From Chryseobacterium viscerum (lineage in GTDB: Bacteria > Bacteroidota > Bacteroidia > Flavobacteriales > Weeksellaceae), in NCBI RefSeq assembly GCF_025949665.1, contig NZ_JAPDFT010000001.1, positions 558,001 to 622,000 on the forward strand: 64,000 nucleotides of DNA, given 5' to 3'. Every line of letters begins with the position of its first letter. Position 1 is the stretch's first letter. Below, piece by piece: positions 1 through 8,983 of this stretch. The notes under the pieces are model-generated. The model had not been told where the DNA came from, searched no databases, and saw nothing but the letters and a program-made list of their open reading frames with translations. Both the position numbers and the translations under genes were made by a program.

Positions 1-187
1 TGGAATCAATGACCATTTTTTCTCTTTCGGGACCTATTTTTCCGATGGTAAAAACATCCATTCCCAGTCTCAGAGGAATTCTGAGAAGGTTGAGTTTAAT
101 GAATTCAGGTTTTCTGTTATTAATCTTAACTTCATTGATAAGAAGGCGGGCTGCATTACTCCCTATGTCTATCGCTGCTATCTTCAT
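1..187 (-). CDS. ppx: Exopolyphosphatase / Ppx-GppA phosphatase, N-terminal part (runs off the window)
   Basis: Reading leftward from the ATG at 187, the translation begins [20 protein letters not shown], which is the phosphate-1 loop of the Ppx/GppA branch of the actin-like ATPase superfamily (the family usually has DIGSNSxRL). Only about 62 residues lie in the window. Ppx degrades polyphosphate from its ends, and GppA hydrolyses pppGpp; which activity this protein has cannot be told from this fragment. Its start codon overlaps the stop codon of the polyphosphate kinase gene by four bases (ATGA at 187-184), so the two genes are almost certainly co-transcribed and probably translationally coupled. 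Confidence 0.9.
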   Translation of the reverse strand, partial: MKIAAIDIGSNAARLLINEVKINNRKPEFIKLNLLRIPLRLGMDVFTIGKIGPEREKMVIDS

Positions 188-2256
188 TTTTTGCTTGTTT
201 TAGCTTTTAAATATTTATAGGTTTCTATTTGTGAACGGCATTCTTTTTTATCATTTCTTATGTATTCATTGCTGAGTTTTTTATCCAGAATTCTGGCTTT
301 TACATTATCCCTAAGCTGAATATCAAGAATATCTTTTAATTCTTTTTTAAGGTTCTTGTCTGTGATTTTAGCAGCGGCTTCAATCCTGTAATCCAGGTTT
401 CTGGTCATCCAGTCAGCGGAAGAAATGTACATGTCTTCTGTTCCTTTATTGTAGAAATACATTACTCTGGCATGCTCCAGGTATTCATCTACAATACTTA
501 TAGCTTTTATTTTTTCTTTAAATTCTTTCTGGTTTACGGCACAATAGATTCCTCTTACGATGAGTCTGATTACCACACCAGCTTTAGCAGCCTCATATAG
601 CTTTTCTATCAGCAGTCTGTCGCTCATAGAATTTACCTTGATGATAATCTCTGCTTTTCGGCCTGCTTTGGCTTCTTCGATTTCTTTATCAATATGGTGA
701 ACAATCTTTTCACGCATAAACTGAGGGCAAACTAATAAATTTTTACAAGTTTTCAAAATCGGAATAAAATCATCCTTCGGTTTTTTCAGCACATTGAATA
801 CTTTATTGATATCTGCCATGATGCCGCGATCGGCTGTAAGGAGCAGATGATCACCATATATTCTTGCCGTTTTTTCGTTGAAATTTCCAGTACTTACAAA
901 TCCATATTGGATGGTTTTATTATGCGCTCTCTTTTTGATAACACATAGTTTAGCATGTACTTTTTTGTTGGGAATTCCCACAAGAACTGTAATTCCCTCC
1001 GGTTCAAGCATATCTTTCCATTTCAAATTGGATTCTTCATCAAACCTTGCCTGAAGTTCCAGCATTACAGTCACTTCTTTACCATTTCTGGCGGCATAGA
1101 TGAGCGCGTTGATAATTTTTGAACTGCTTGCCATACGGTAAGCGGTGATCTGTATAGATTTTACATCCGGATCCATTGCTGCTTCACGGAGAAGATCAAT
1201 CACTGGATTATATTTGTGATAAGGAAAACTAAGAAGCACATCTTCTTTTAAGATAACATCTGTCACTCTTTCACCATGTTCAAATGCCTGATGCGTAAAA
1301 GAGCTTCTTTCCACAGGTCTTTCATAGGCTTCAAAAACGTCTGGAAAATCCATGAAATGCTTGAAGTTATGAATTTTTCCTCCCGGAATAATGCTGTCTT
1401 TTTTCGTTAAATTCAGTTTTCTGATAAGGAGTTCCAGCAGCGCTTTATCCATATCTTTATCAAAAACGAAACGGGTAGGTTTTCCCTTTCTTCTGTTTTT
1501 GAGTCCTTTTTCTATTTTTTCTGCGAAGTTGGTTCTGATGTCATTGTCCAGATCCAGTTCTGCATCTTTTGTTACTTTAAAAGCATTAGCAGAAAATTCA
1601 TCATATCCGAAATAAGAGAATATGTGCGGAAGATTGAAAGTGATCACATCTTCCAGAAGCATTACATTTTTCTCTTCAGGATCTTCTGTTGGAAGCAATA
1701 CAAATCTCCCTACAAAACGGGAGGGAATCTCAATAATAGCATAATTGCTGGAATACTGCCAGTCTTTTTTTCTCATCGCTACCCCCAGATAAAGACTTTT
1801 GTCTCTTAAATAGGGCATTGGTGTATTTTCATGAAGAAGAATAGGAATTACATTGGATTCTACCACTTCATCAAAATATTGTCTGACAAATTCTTTTTGT
1901 CCTGTTGTCAGGTTTTTGGAATTTTTAATGAAAACTTTATGATCAGCCATTTCGGTTTGGATCTTTTTCCAGGTTTTATCGAAATTCAGCTGCTGTCTCA
2001 TGACAACTTCATTGATTCTCTGAAGGATCTTGGAGGGTGGTTGGTAGAAAGATTCAGCAATCACTTTTTCCTTAAAATCCATGGCACGCTTTAATCCGGC
2101 AACACGTACTCTGAAAAATTCATCTAAATTGTTGGAGAAAATTCCGAGAAAACGTATTCTTAAATGTAAGGGAACTTTTTCATCCATGGCTTCCTGCAAA
2201 ACTCTTTCATTAAAGGCCAGCCATGTAATATCTCGTGGATTAAAGTGTAATGACAT
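184..2256 (-). CDS. ppk1: Polyphosphate kinase 1
   Basis: At 690 aa this matches the usual PPK1 length. PPK1 reversibly transfers the ATP gamma-phosphate onto a polyphosphate chain and autophosphorylates on histidine. The N-terminus ([18 protein letters not shown]) is the family's N domain. Around residue 434 [11 protein letters not shown] carries the phospholipase-D-like histidine that matches the autophosphorylated His of E. coli PPK. It is followed by [18 protein letters not shown], and near the C-terminus by [14 protein letters not shown], all family signatures. The ATG at 2256 begins directly at the conserved N-domain, so the start is well supported. It is the first gene of a ppk1-ppx unit reading leftward, with a 4-base overlap to ppx. 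Confidence 0.97.
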   Translation of the reverse strand: MSLHFNPRDITWLAFNERVLQEAMDEKVPLHLRIRFLGIFSNNLDEFFRVRVAGLKRAMDFKEKVIAESFYQPPSKILQRINEVVMRQQLNFDKTWKKIQTEMADHKVFIKNSKNLTTGQKEFVRQYFDEVVESNVIPILLHENTPMPYLRDKSLYLGVAMRKKDWQYSSNYAIIEIPSRFVGRFVLLPTEDPEEKNVMLLEDVITFNLPHIFSYFGYDEFSANAFKVTKDAELDLDNDIRTNFAEKIEKGLKNRRKGKPTRFVFDKDMDKALLELLIRKLNLTKKDSIIPGGKIHNFKHFMDFPDVFEAYERPVERSSFTHQAFEHGERVTDVILKEDVLLSFPYHKYNPVIDLLREAAMDPDVKSIQITAYRMASSSKIINALIYAARNGKEVTVMLELQARFDEESNLKWKDMLEPEGITVLVGIPNKKVHAKLCVIKKRAHNKTIQYGFVSTGNFNEKTARIYGDHLLLTADRGIMADINKVFNVLKKPKDDFIPILKTCKNLLVCPQFMREKIVHHIDKEIEEAKAGRKAEIIIKVNSMSDRLLIEKLYEAAKAGVVIRLIVRGIYCAVNQKEFKEKIKAISIVDEYLEHARVMYFYNKGTEDMYISSADWMTRNLDYRIEAAAKITDKNLKKELKDILDIQLRDNVKARILDKKLSNEYIRNDKKECRSQIETYKYLKAKTSKK

Positions 2257-2601
2257 TCTAAATGTGTATATTTTATCAAAAATAATAATTCGTAAAGATT
2301 CTGCCTCTATTTCTTAGATTAAACTTTGATTAATTTTTAAAGATTGGTGAATTGATAATAAAAGTGCTATTGTAAGCTATGATATTCCCAGTTCTTGGAC
2401 AAAAATATGTATTGTGGAAAAAGTTTTAAAATGTAAAATATTCTATATTGTAATTTTTTTGTTGATTTTTTTCTCATTATAATCCATAATATTTTAATAA
2501 GTGTGATTATTGTCAAGATATATAGTATAAAGTACTTTTTACCTTCAGAGTGTTTTTTTTAGGAATGGTTATATTTATCGCTTACTTTATAATTATTTTC
2601 C
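2257..2601. promoter_or_regulatory. Divergent intergenic region between ppk1 and the M43 protease
   Basis: This 345-base AT-rich stretch has no supportable gene. On the minus strand 2284-2277 reads TATTTTTG, a match to the Bacteroidota -7 element TAnnTTTG, 20 bases upstream of the ppk1 ATG. I found no good TTTG partner upstream of it. On the plus strand only weak A/T-rich -7-like words occur before the protease gene. Confidence 0.4.
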
Positions 2602-3840
2602 ATGAAAAAAATTTTACTATTGACTGCTGGCCTTCTAATGGCCAATGTATATGGACAGAGAGAATGTGCTACTGATTTGAAAATGAAGGAGTTTTATGCG
2701 AGAAATCCACAGGCTCTGGCAAAAAAAGAAGATTTAAGAAATTATTTAACCAGTAAGAGTGCGGCTGCTAATACATTGGGTAAAAACGGTCAGACTGTTG
2801 TTACTATTCCAGTTGTAGTACATGTTCTTTATGGAAGTGCTGCACAGAATATTTCCGACGCTCAGATTGCATCGCAGATTGCTATCCTGAATAATGATTT
2901 CAGAAAATTGAACCCTAATTTTAGTTCTGTAGTTCCTGATGTTTTCAAGCCCTATGCTGCAGATATGGAGCTGACATTCTGTATGGCAACAAAAACGCCT
3001 ACAGGTGCTTCTACTACAGGTATAGAAAGAAAATCAGTGGCCTCAAATTTTGATTTTGCTAACCAATATTATTTATCAACCGGCCTTACAGCCTGGGATC
3101 CTACTAAATATCTAAATATATGGGTAGGGAATATGCCTAATCCTTATCTGGGGTGGGCTTATCTGCCTGATGCAGCAGGATTTCCGGAGGACGGACTTGC
3201 TATTGGCTATAAATACTTCGGAACTACAGGAGCAGCTGTGTCTCCTTATAATGGAGGACGAACTGCAACACATGAAATAGGACATTATTTCGGATTGCTT
3301 CACCCATGGGGAGAAGATGGCAGTGTATGTGGAACACCGGATAATGATGACGGCTGTGCAGATACTCCTGCTATTAATGATGCCCATTACGGGGGTAATG
3401 TTTTTCCAGATAACGGCTTTATGTGTAATCCAACTGCAAACGGTGCCATGTTCATGAATTTTATGGATTATGTGACAGATACAGAAATGGCATTCTTTAC
3501 CAATGATCAGAAAACAATCAAAACTAATACTATGGCAGGTCCAAGAGCTAGTCTACTGAACTCCAACGCCTGTGCTTTCTTATCAGTAAATGAAGTGGAA
3601 AAAGCAAATTCTATTAATCTTTTCCCAAATCCTACTACGCAGTACATTTCTATAGCTTCTCCTTTAGCGCCAATCAATGAAGTAGAAATTTTCAATGCTG
3701 AAGGAAGACTTGTGAAAAAAGCATTTATTAAAAATGAGACAGATAAAATTGATGTGAAAGATTTTGCCAGTGGTGTCTATTATGTAAGAACTTATAATGG
3801 TAAAGACTTCGTCAAATCAATGAAGTTTATCAAAAAATAA
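2602..3840 (+). CDS. Secreted M43-family zinc metalloprotease with T9SS sorting domain
   Basis: The 412-aa protein starts with a signal peptide (MKKILLLTAGLLMANVYG). A pro-region of about 50 residues precedes the VVTIPVVVHVLY strand typical of pappalysin-like (M43) proteases. The metzincin zinc site HEIGHYFGLLH lies near residue 225, and a Met-turn FMNFMDY follows about 60 residues later. The last 75 residues (NLFPNPTTQYISI to MKFIKK) form a type A T9SS C-terminal domain, so the enzyme is probably exported by the Por secretion system and attached to or released from the cell surface. It stands alone, with a terminator directly downstream. The substrate is unknown. Confidence 0.93.
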   Translation: MKKILLLTAGLLMANVYGQRECATDLKMKEFYARNPQALAKKEDLRNYLTSKSAAANTLGKNGQTVVTIPVVVHVLYGSAAQNISDAQIASQIAILNNDFRKLNPNFSSVVPDVFKPYAADMELTFCMATKTPTGASTTGIERKSVASNFDFANQYYLSTGLTAWDPTKYLNIWVGNMPNPYLGWAYLPDAAGFPEDGLAIGYKYFGTTGAAVSPYNGGRTATHEIGHYFGLLHPWGEDGSVCGTPDNDDGCADTPAINDAHYGGNVFPDNGFMCNPTANGAMFMNFMDYVTDTEMAFFTNDQKTIKTNTMAGPRASLLNSNACAFLSVNEVEKANSINLFPNPTTQYISIASPLAPINEVEIFNAEGRLVKKAFIKNETDKIDVKDFASGVYYVRTYNGKDFVKSMKFIKK

Positions 3841-3871
3841 TGAAAATATTTCCATATTAAATCATATAAAG

Positions 3872-3900
3872 CCTCGATTTTATCGAGGTTTTTATTTTTA
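3872..3900 (+). terminator. Rho-independent terminator after the M43 protease
   Basis: CCTCGA and TCGAGG flank a short loop (3872-3888) and are followed by a T-rich tail, 31 bases after the stop codon. Confidence 0.85.
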
Positions 3901-3992
3901 TTGTGTCATTTTGTCACAATTCTTTGAATGGTACAGATATTGAGAAATTGAGAGTGTAAATTAAATTAAAAATAGAAAAAATATAAAATATT

Positions 3993-5891
3993 ATGAGTAA
4001 AATAATTGGAATTGACTTAGGAACAACCAACTCTTGTGTTGCTGTAATGGAGGGTAAAGACCCTGTTGTTATTCCTAACGCAGAAGGTAAAAGAACTACT
4101 CCTTCTATCGTAGCTTTTACAGAAGACGGAGAAAGAAAAGTAGGTGATCCTGCAAAAAGACAGGCTGTAACGAATCCAACAAAAACTGTTTACTCTATCA
4201 AAAGATTTATCGGAACGCACTTTAAAGATGATGCTTCTGAAATCACAAGAGTACCTTATAAAGTAGTTGCCGGACCAAACGATACTGTAAAAGTAAAAAT
4301 CGACGATAGAGAATATACACCACAGGAAATTTCTGCAATGACGCTTCAGAAAATGAAGAAAACTGCTGAAGATTATCTTGGACAGGAAGTTACAAGAGCG
4401 GTAATCACTGTTCCTGCATACTTCAATGATGCACAGAGACAAGCTACTAAAGAAGCTGGTGAAATCGCTGGTCTTAAAGTAGAAAGAATTATCAACGAAC
4501 CTACAGCTGCAGCATTAGCTTACGGTCTTGATAAAAACCATAAAGATCAGAAAATCGCAGTATACGACCTTGGTGGTGGTACTTTCGATATCTCTATCCT
4601 TGATTTAGGAGATGGTGTATTTGAAGTATTATCTACAAATGGTGATACTCACTTAGGAGGTGATGACTTTGATGATGTGATCATCAACTGGATGGCTGAT
4701 GAGTTCAAAGCTGAAGAAGGTGTTGAATTAAAATCTGATGCAATTGCATTACAAAGATTGAAAGAAGCAGCTGAAAAAGCTAAAATTGAATTATCTTCTT
4801 CTCCTCAGACTGAAATCAACTTACCATATATCACGGCTACTGCTACAGGTCCTAAGCACTTAGTGAAGACTTTAACAAAAGCTAAATTCGAGCAATTATC
4901 TGCTGATCTTGTAAGAAGATCTATGGAGCCTGTTGCTAAAGCATTAAAAGATGCTGGTCTGTCAACTTCTGATATTGACGAAGTAATCTTGGTAGGTGGT
5001 TCTACAAGAATCCCGATCATCCAGGAAGAAGTAGAAAAATTCTTCGGTAAAAAACCATCTAAAGGAGTAAACCCGGATGAGGTTGTAGCTATTGGTGCAG
5101 CAATCCAGGGAGGTGTATTGACAGGTGATGTAAAAGACGTACTACTACTTGACGTTACTCCACTTTCTTTAGGTATTGAAACAATGGGTTCTGTATTCAC
5201 TAAATTAATTGAAGCGAACACTACGATCCCAACTAAAAAATCTGAAGTATTCTCTACAGCTTCTGACAACCAGCCGGCTGTAAGCATCAGAGTAGGACAG
5301 GGTGAAAGATCTATGTTCAATGATAACAAAGAAATCGGTAGATTCGATCTTCAGGATATCCCACCAGCACCAAGAGGAGTTCCTCAAATTGAAGTAACCT
5401 TCGATATTGATGCGAACGGTATCCTAAGTGTATCTGCTAAAGATAAAGGAACTGGTAAAGAGCAGTCTATCAAAATTCAGGCTTCTTCAGGTCTTTCTGA
5501 CGAAGAAATCGAAAGAATGAAGAAAGAAGCTCAGGAAAACTCTGCAGCTGATGCTAAGAGAAAAGAAGAAGTTGAAATCTTCAACAAAGCTGACGGATTG
5601 ATTTTCCAGACTGAAAAGCAATTGAAAGAATTCGGTGAAAAACTTTCTGCTGACAAAAAAGCAGCTATCGAAGCAGCTCACGCAGAATTGAAAACAGCTT
5701 TTGAAGCTAAAAATGTTGATGATGTGAAAGCTAAAACTGAAGCATTAGATGCAGCATGGATGGCGGCTTCTGAAGAATTATATGCAGCTGGTCAACAGCC
5801 AGGTGCTGATGCAGGTGCAGGAGCTCAGAATGCTGGTGGAAACGCCGGAGCTGAAGATGTACAGGATGCAGACTTCGAAGAAGTAAAGTAA
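3993..5891 (+). CDS. dnaK: Molecular chaperone DnaK (Hsp70)
   Basis: The 632-aa protein is full length. The N-terminal ATPase domain has the phosphate-1 loop [16 protein letters not shown], the phosphate-2 loop [12 protein letters not shown] near residue 192 and the adenosine motif [10 protein letters not shown] near residue 335. The substrate-binding domain follows ([14 protein letters not shown]) with a helical lid. The tail is low-complexity Gly/Ala-rich and ends in EEVK, close to the EEVD-like end usual for bacterial DnaK. It is monocistronic here, with no grpE or dnaJ adjacent; I saw no CIRCE element upstream. Codon use is strongly biased, as expected for a highly expressed gene. Confidence 0.99.
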   Translation: MSKIIGIDLGTTNSCVAVMEGKDPVVIPNAEGKRTTPSIVAFTEDGERKVGDPAKRQAVTNPTKTVYSIKRFIGTHFKDDASEITRVPYKVVAGPNDTVKVKIDDREYTPQEISAMTLQKMKKTAEDYLGQEVTRAVITVPAYFNDAQRQATKEAGEIAGLKVERIINEPTAAALAYGLDKNHKDQKIAVYDLGGGTFDISILDLGDGVFEVLSTNGDTHLGGDDFDDVIINWMADEFKAEEGVELKSDAIALQRLKEAAEKAKIELSSSPQTEINLPYITATATGPKHLVKTLTKAKFEQLSADLVRRSMEPVAKALKDAGLSTSDIDEVILVGGSTRIPIIQEEVEKFFGKKPSKGVNPDEVVAIGAAIQGGVLTGDVKDVLLLDVTPLSLGIETMGSVFTKLIEANTTIPTKKSEVFSTASDNQPAVSIRVGQGERSMFNDNKEIGRFDLQDIPPAPRGVPQIEVTFDIDANGILSVSAKDKGTGKEQSIKIQASSGLSDEEIERMKKEAQENSAADAKRKEEVEIFNKADGLIFQTEKQLKEFGEKLSADKKAAIEAAHAELKTAFEAKNVDDVKAKTEALDAAWMAASEELYAAGQQPGADAGAGAQNAGGNAGAEDVQDADFEEVK

Positions 5892-5920
5892 TATAACTGA
5901 CATAGAATAAAGCTAATACA

Positions 5921-5955
5921 AGCGGGATAAAATATTTTTTATCCCGCTTTTTGTT
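5921..5955. terminator. Bidirectional terminator between dnaK and the converging regulator gene
   Basis: A 12-bp stem (AGCGGGATAAAA and TTTTATCCCGCT, loop TATT, 5921-5948) is flanked by T on the right and A on the left. It can therefore terminate transcription from both dnaK and the minus-strand gene at 6017. Confidence 0.9.
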
Positions 5956-6016
5956 GCTTTTACATTCTTTGTACCGGCATTAAAGTTGCGATGATATGGA
6001 ATTTCCTCGTATTTTC

Positions 6017-6907
6017 TTAAGCGTTAATTTCCAGTTTATATCCTTTTCCGCGTACAACAACAATTTTAATATTCGGATCAAATTCCAGTTTTTTTCTTAG
6101 TTTGGAGATGAACATGTCCAAACTGCGTCCCACTATAACTCCTTCATCTTCCCACACTTCTTTTTGTAACCTGCTTCTTTCTATGGTTTCGTTAGGGGAT
6201 GATGCGAAAATGAGTAACAGACGGGTTTCAGTTCCGGTTAATTCTATTGTATTTTCATTGATTATAAGCTTACGGTTTTTCGCATCGAACAATGCCGAGC
6301 CTAAAGTGAGCATATCTGTTTGCTGGCTTTCAGGTAAAATTTTTCGGGGCTTAAAAGATCTGAAAAAAATAAAACCAATGAATGCTAAAAAGGACAGGCC
6401 GCCCAGAAGATATCCGTTTTTTTCTATAGCTGTTCCTGTCGGTTTAAATTTAATGTTGATCGTATAACAGGCGATGGGCTGTCTTCTTCCTCTGCATGGT
6501 ACAACATCATTTTGCTTATTTTTGGATATAGCGTATCCATAGGCTACACTGGAGTTGTTACAATTAAGTACATTAACAACATAATCATTTGCGAACGGGT
6601 CTTTGGCTAATACACGCTGAGTAGTACTTACCAAAGAATCCGGTTGAAAAGTAATCTTATTCTCAAAGCTGATCAGATATTCATTTTTTGCAATTTTTTT
6701 CACTGGGAGTACTCTTGATGTACTGTCACCTGATTGCAGAAGTACTTCATGTCCGATTTTGCGGAGTAAAACTTCTCTTCTGGCAAAATCAAAATCGTCA
6801 CTATCCTCACTGCTGAAAGCCACATAGATAATCCAGATAAATAATAGAAGTATTAATCCGAGCAGATATTTACGTTTTCCTGAAAGTAGATTTCTACTAT
6901 TAAACAT
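6017..6907 (-). CDS. Membrane-tethered winged-helix (OmpR/PhoB-type DNA-binding) one-component regulator
   Basis: The 296-aa protein has a transmembrane helix at about residues 13-31, then about 120 residues probably outside the cytoplasmic membrane, then a second helix near 163-183. The C-terminal winged helix has the OmpR/PhoB signature (LTGTETRLLLIFASSPNETI, recognition-helix segment RSLDMFISKLRKKLE, wing VVVRGKGYKL). There is no receiver domain, so this is not a two-component response regulator. The layout resembles ToxR/CadC, but with the DNA-binding domain at the C-terminus. The external region has three cysteines (in VLNCNN, VPCRGR and IACYT), a possible redox or ligand-sensing feature. 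It is divergent from the gene at 7043 across 135 bases, making that gene a likely target. Confidence 0.85.
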   Translation of the reverse strand: MFNSRNLLSGKRKYLLGLILLLFIWIIYVAFSSEDSDDFDFARREVLLRKIGHEVLLQSGDSTSRVLPVKKIAKNEYLISFENKITFQPDSLVSTTQRVLAKDPFANDYVVNVLNCNNSSVAYGYAISKNKQNDVVPCRGRRQPIACYTINIKFKPTGTAIEKNGYLLGGLSFLAFIGFIFFRSFKPRKILPESQQTDMLTLGSALFDAKNRKLIINENTIELTGTETRLLLIFASSPNETIERSRLQKEVWEDEGVIVGRSLDMFISKLRKKLEFDPNIKIVVVRGKGYKLEINA

Positions 6908-7042
6908 AGTGTCAAGTGTTTATTTACAAAGTTTACATTTTTATTTACAATTTTAAACTTACCAGCAGGAAAATATTAAAATAATTTTGCTGTATCAACT
7001 TTAAAAAGAGATAAAAATGTTATTAATTAAATCTAAAAAACT

Positions 7043-7582
7043 ATGAAAAAAATTATTTATGTACTGACCTTACTGCTGGTTGTGGTAAGCGGACTGGTAT
7101 TTGCTAATCATGAAATTAAAAATGAAACTTCTGAAAAGCCAATCTCAAAGCCTCTCTCTGCTGCTGAAAGGAAAGCTGCATTGAAACAATGGGAGGCTAC
7201 CCCTGCTGGTAGAATGTACAAAAAATGGGAAGCATCTCCGGCAGGTAAAAAAGTGCAGGTCGCTGAAGCTAAAATAGGGAAGAACATTAAATATTACATC
7301 AGTATGGAGGGAGTTGTAACTTCTCTTTCTCTTCCGCCAGGCTCAAGATTAGGTTTCGGAGTAATGGTCAGGATTAATGGTGATGATTACATTGTCAAAT
7401 TTGAGCCGGAAAAGTCTCAGCTCGAGCAATTACATAGCTTGAAAGTTAATGACAAAGTAATTATAAAAAGTCATAACGTATCGCACGCACCCAAGTATTC
7501 ATACCCGATAATTTCGGGCGAATATCTGGAACGGAATGGTAAAGTGATTTTTCAACATGTCCCCCGTAAAGGAGGCTGTTAA
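7043..7582 (+). CDS. Secreted protein of unknown function with a WEA(T/S)PAG repeat
   Basis: I do not recognise the family. The 179-aa product has a clear signal peptide (MKKIIYVLTLLLVVVSGLVFA) with no lipobox cysteine. Residues about 48-72 contain an imperfect tandem repeat, QWEATPAGRMYKK then KWEASPAGKKVQ. The C-terminal 95 residues look like a compact beta-rich domain (YISMEGVVTSLSLPPG, GVMVRINGDDYIVKFEP, VNDKVIIKSHNV) ending in a lone cysteine. The pattern of short strands and 'V-x-D-K-V' suggests an OB- or SH3-like barrel; that is inference. Divergence from the membrane-bound regulator at 6017 suggests a regulated periplasmic effector. Confidence 0.7.
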   Translation: MKKIIYVLTLLLVVVSGLVFANHEIKNETSEKPISKPLSAAERKAALKQWEATPAGRMYKKWEASPAGKKVQVAEAKIGKNIKYYISMEGVVTSLSLPPGSRLGFGVMVRINGDDYIVKFEPEKSQLEQLHSLKVNDKVIIKSHNVSHAPKYSYPIISGEYLERNGKVIFQHVPRKGGC

Positions 7583-7743
7583 GTAATTGTAAAAGTGCAC
7601 CCAATTTTGTAGATGACTTTTTGAAACAGGATGAAGCTGTGCCCAAAAGGTTTTTGTGAAATATAAAATATTGTTTTTTAATTTATATTATATCAACAGA
7701 AAGTAAAATAGCAGCTGTAAAGACTTACATTAAATTATAAACC

Positions 7744-7780
7744 AACCCCGCAGCAAACAAAGTTTGCTGCGGGGTTTTTA
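7744..7780. terminator. Bidirectional terminator between the secreted protein and the HxlR gene
   Basis: A perfect 15-bp stem (AACCCCGCAGCAAAC and GTTTGCTGCGGGGTT, loop AAA, 7744-7776) is followed by a T tail and sits between two convergent genes. The rest of 7583-7804 holds nothing I can name. Confidence 0.9.
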
Positions 7781-7804
7781 TTTTCCTTAGACTGATTTTC
7801 AGAT

Positions 7805-8167
7805 TTATTGCACTTTTTTACTTTCTAAAATAGTTTTGCCCCAATCATTGATGTGATCCAGTAAAGGAATAAATGATAATCCTGAATCTGATAGGCTGTA
7901 TACAACTTTTACAGGAGGTTTTGTTCCAAATACTGTCCGTGTTATTAATTGATCCCTTTCTAATTGTCTCAGCTGAATACTTAAGGTTGTTTCTGTAATA
8001 AAAGAAAGCTCTTTTTTTAGTTCACCAAACCTTTTATCACCATTTTTTAAATGGCAGAGGATAACTCCTTTCCATCTTCCTCCAATGAGATCCATGACAA
8101 AACTTACTGCACAGGGATACGATTTTTGATCTACATTGATGTATGAGGCCTCACATTTTTTTTCCAT
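7805..8167 (-). CDS. HxlR-family winged-helix transcriptional regulator
   Basis: This 120-aa protein has the family's N-terminal cysteine (YPCAVSFVMDLIGGRWKGVI), then KRFGELKKEL, the recognition region ITETTLSIQLRQLERDQLI and the wing VKVVYSLSDSG. HxlR proteins often sense electrophiles or redox state through the conserved N-terminal Cys, and commonly control a divergent oxidoreductase-type gene. Here it is divergent from the DUF3291 gene at 8261, which is the likely target. Confidence 0.93.
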   Translation of the reverse strand: MEKKCEASYINVDQKSYPCAVSFVMDLIGGRWKGVILCHLKNGDKRFGELKKELSFITETTLSIQLRQLERDQLITRTVFGTKPPVKVVYSLSDSGLSFIPLLDHINDWGKTILESKKVQ

Positions 8168-8260
8168 TTTTTTAATAGTATCTATATTGATAGTTATTTT
8201 ATGCTAATAATGCAGGATTTATTTTTACACAATATTAACCAGAATAAAAGAAATATAAAA

Positions 8261-8704
8261 ATGTACCAACTAGCACAAATTAATGTTGCCCGAATGAAAG
8301 GAATCAATATAGAAGATCCTGTAATGAATGAGTTTGTCAGTCATTTTGATTTGGTAAACCAATTGGCGGAAGAAAGTGAAGGATTCATATGGAGGCTGAA
8401 AGATGATGAGAATAATGCTACAAGCTTTAATCCATTTAATGATGAACAAGTTATTATCAATTTATCAGTATGGAGAAATATAGAATCATTGGAAGACTAT
8501 ACCTATAAAACATTTCATGTTGATTTTCTGAGAAGAAGAAGAGAGTGGTTTCAAAAATATGGAAAGGCCCATTATGCTCTGTGGTGGATTGAAGAGGGTA
8601 ACTATCCAAATATAGAGGAGGCCGTGCAACGATTAGAGTATTTACAGGAAAATGGTCCATCTTCTTATGCATTTAATTTTCAGTCTGCTTTTCAAAAGCC
8701 ATAG
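8261..8704 (+). CDS. DUF3291 family protein (possible monooxygenase-fold protein)
   Basis: The 147-aa product begins MYQLAQINVARMKGI and contains SEGFIWRLKDDE, VIINLSVWRNIESLEDYTY and KAHYALWWIEEG, which I recognise as the DUF3291 family (a ferredoxin-like, antibiotic-biosynthesis-monooxygenase-type fold). I place the start at the ATG at 8261 because the family begins with the YQLAQ segment; an in-frame ATG at 8201 would add 20 residues unlike the family. Divergence from an HxlR regulator suggests induction by a reactive small molecule. The biochemical reaction is not established. Confidence 0.82.
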   Translation: MYQLAQINVARMKGINIEDPVMNEFVSHFDLVNQLAEESEGFIWRLKDDENNATSFNPFNDEQVIINLSVWRNIESLEDYTYKTFHVDFLRRRREWFQKYGKAHYALWWIEEGNYPNIEEAVQRLEYLQENGPSSYAFNFQSAFQKP

Positions 8705-8755
8705 ATAGATGTATCATGATATAAAGAGAATAGAGATATTTCATGTAAGAGTAAT

Positions 8756-8792
8756 AATATCCCGTGTATTTAATGAAAGTATACGGGATATT
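8756..8792 (+). terminator. Hairpin downstream of the DUF3291 gene, possible terminator
   Basis: AATATCCCGTGTA pairs with TATACGGGATATT (one G-T wobble) across an 11-base loop. The following T tract is weak, so the termination role is moderate. The rest of the 8705-8983 gap is AT-rich with no gene. Confidence 0.5.
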
Positions 8793-8956
8793 CAATTTAT
8801 ATAGTAAAACGCATTTTTTAATGAGGGAGAGTACTGTTGTTATGTGTTATGGTTTTATTCTTTATATAGGGGATTGTATGAGTATGCTACTCTATTTTAA
8901 GATAAAATAACTTTAAGGATTTTAAAAACTTTCTTTTTATTTAGAATAATTATAAT

Positions 8957-8964
8957 TAATTTTG
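8957..8964 (+). promoter_or_regulatory. Putative -7 promoter element of the TonB receptor operon
   Basis: TAATTTTG matches the Bacteroidota -7 consensus TAnnTTTG, 19 bases before the GTG start of the receptor gene. The expected TTTG about 20 bases upstream is only a T-rich run, so the promoter is weak or activator-dependent. Confidence 0.45.
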
Positions 8965-8983
8965 CCATCTAAATATTTTAAGG

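Noticed and set aside
4017..5681. Long antisense reading frames opposite dnaK (for example 4805-5329 and 4017-4442)
   Set aside because: They mirror the strongly biased codons of dnaK, have no recognisable domain and no own signals.
7595..7665. Possible insertion-sequence end downstream of the 179-aa secreted protein
   Set aside because: The phrase GTGCACCCAATTTTGT hinted at an IS end, but no transposase remnant, inverted partner or target duplication is visible.
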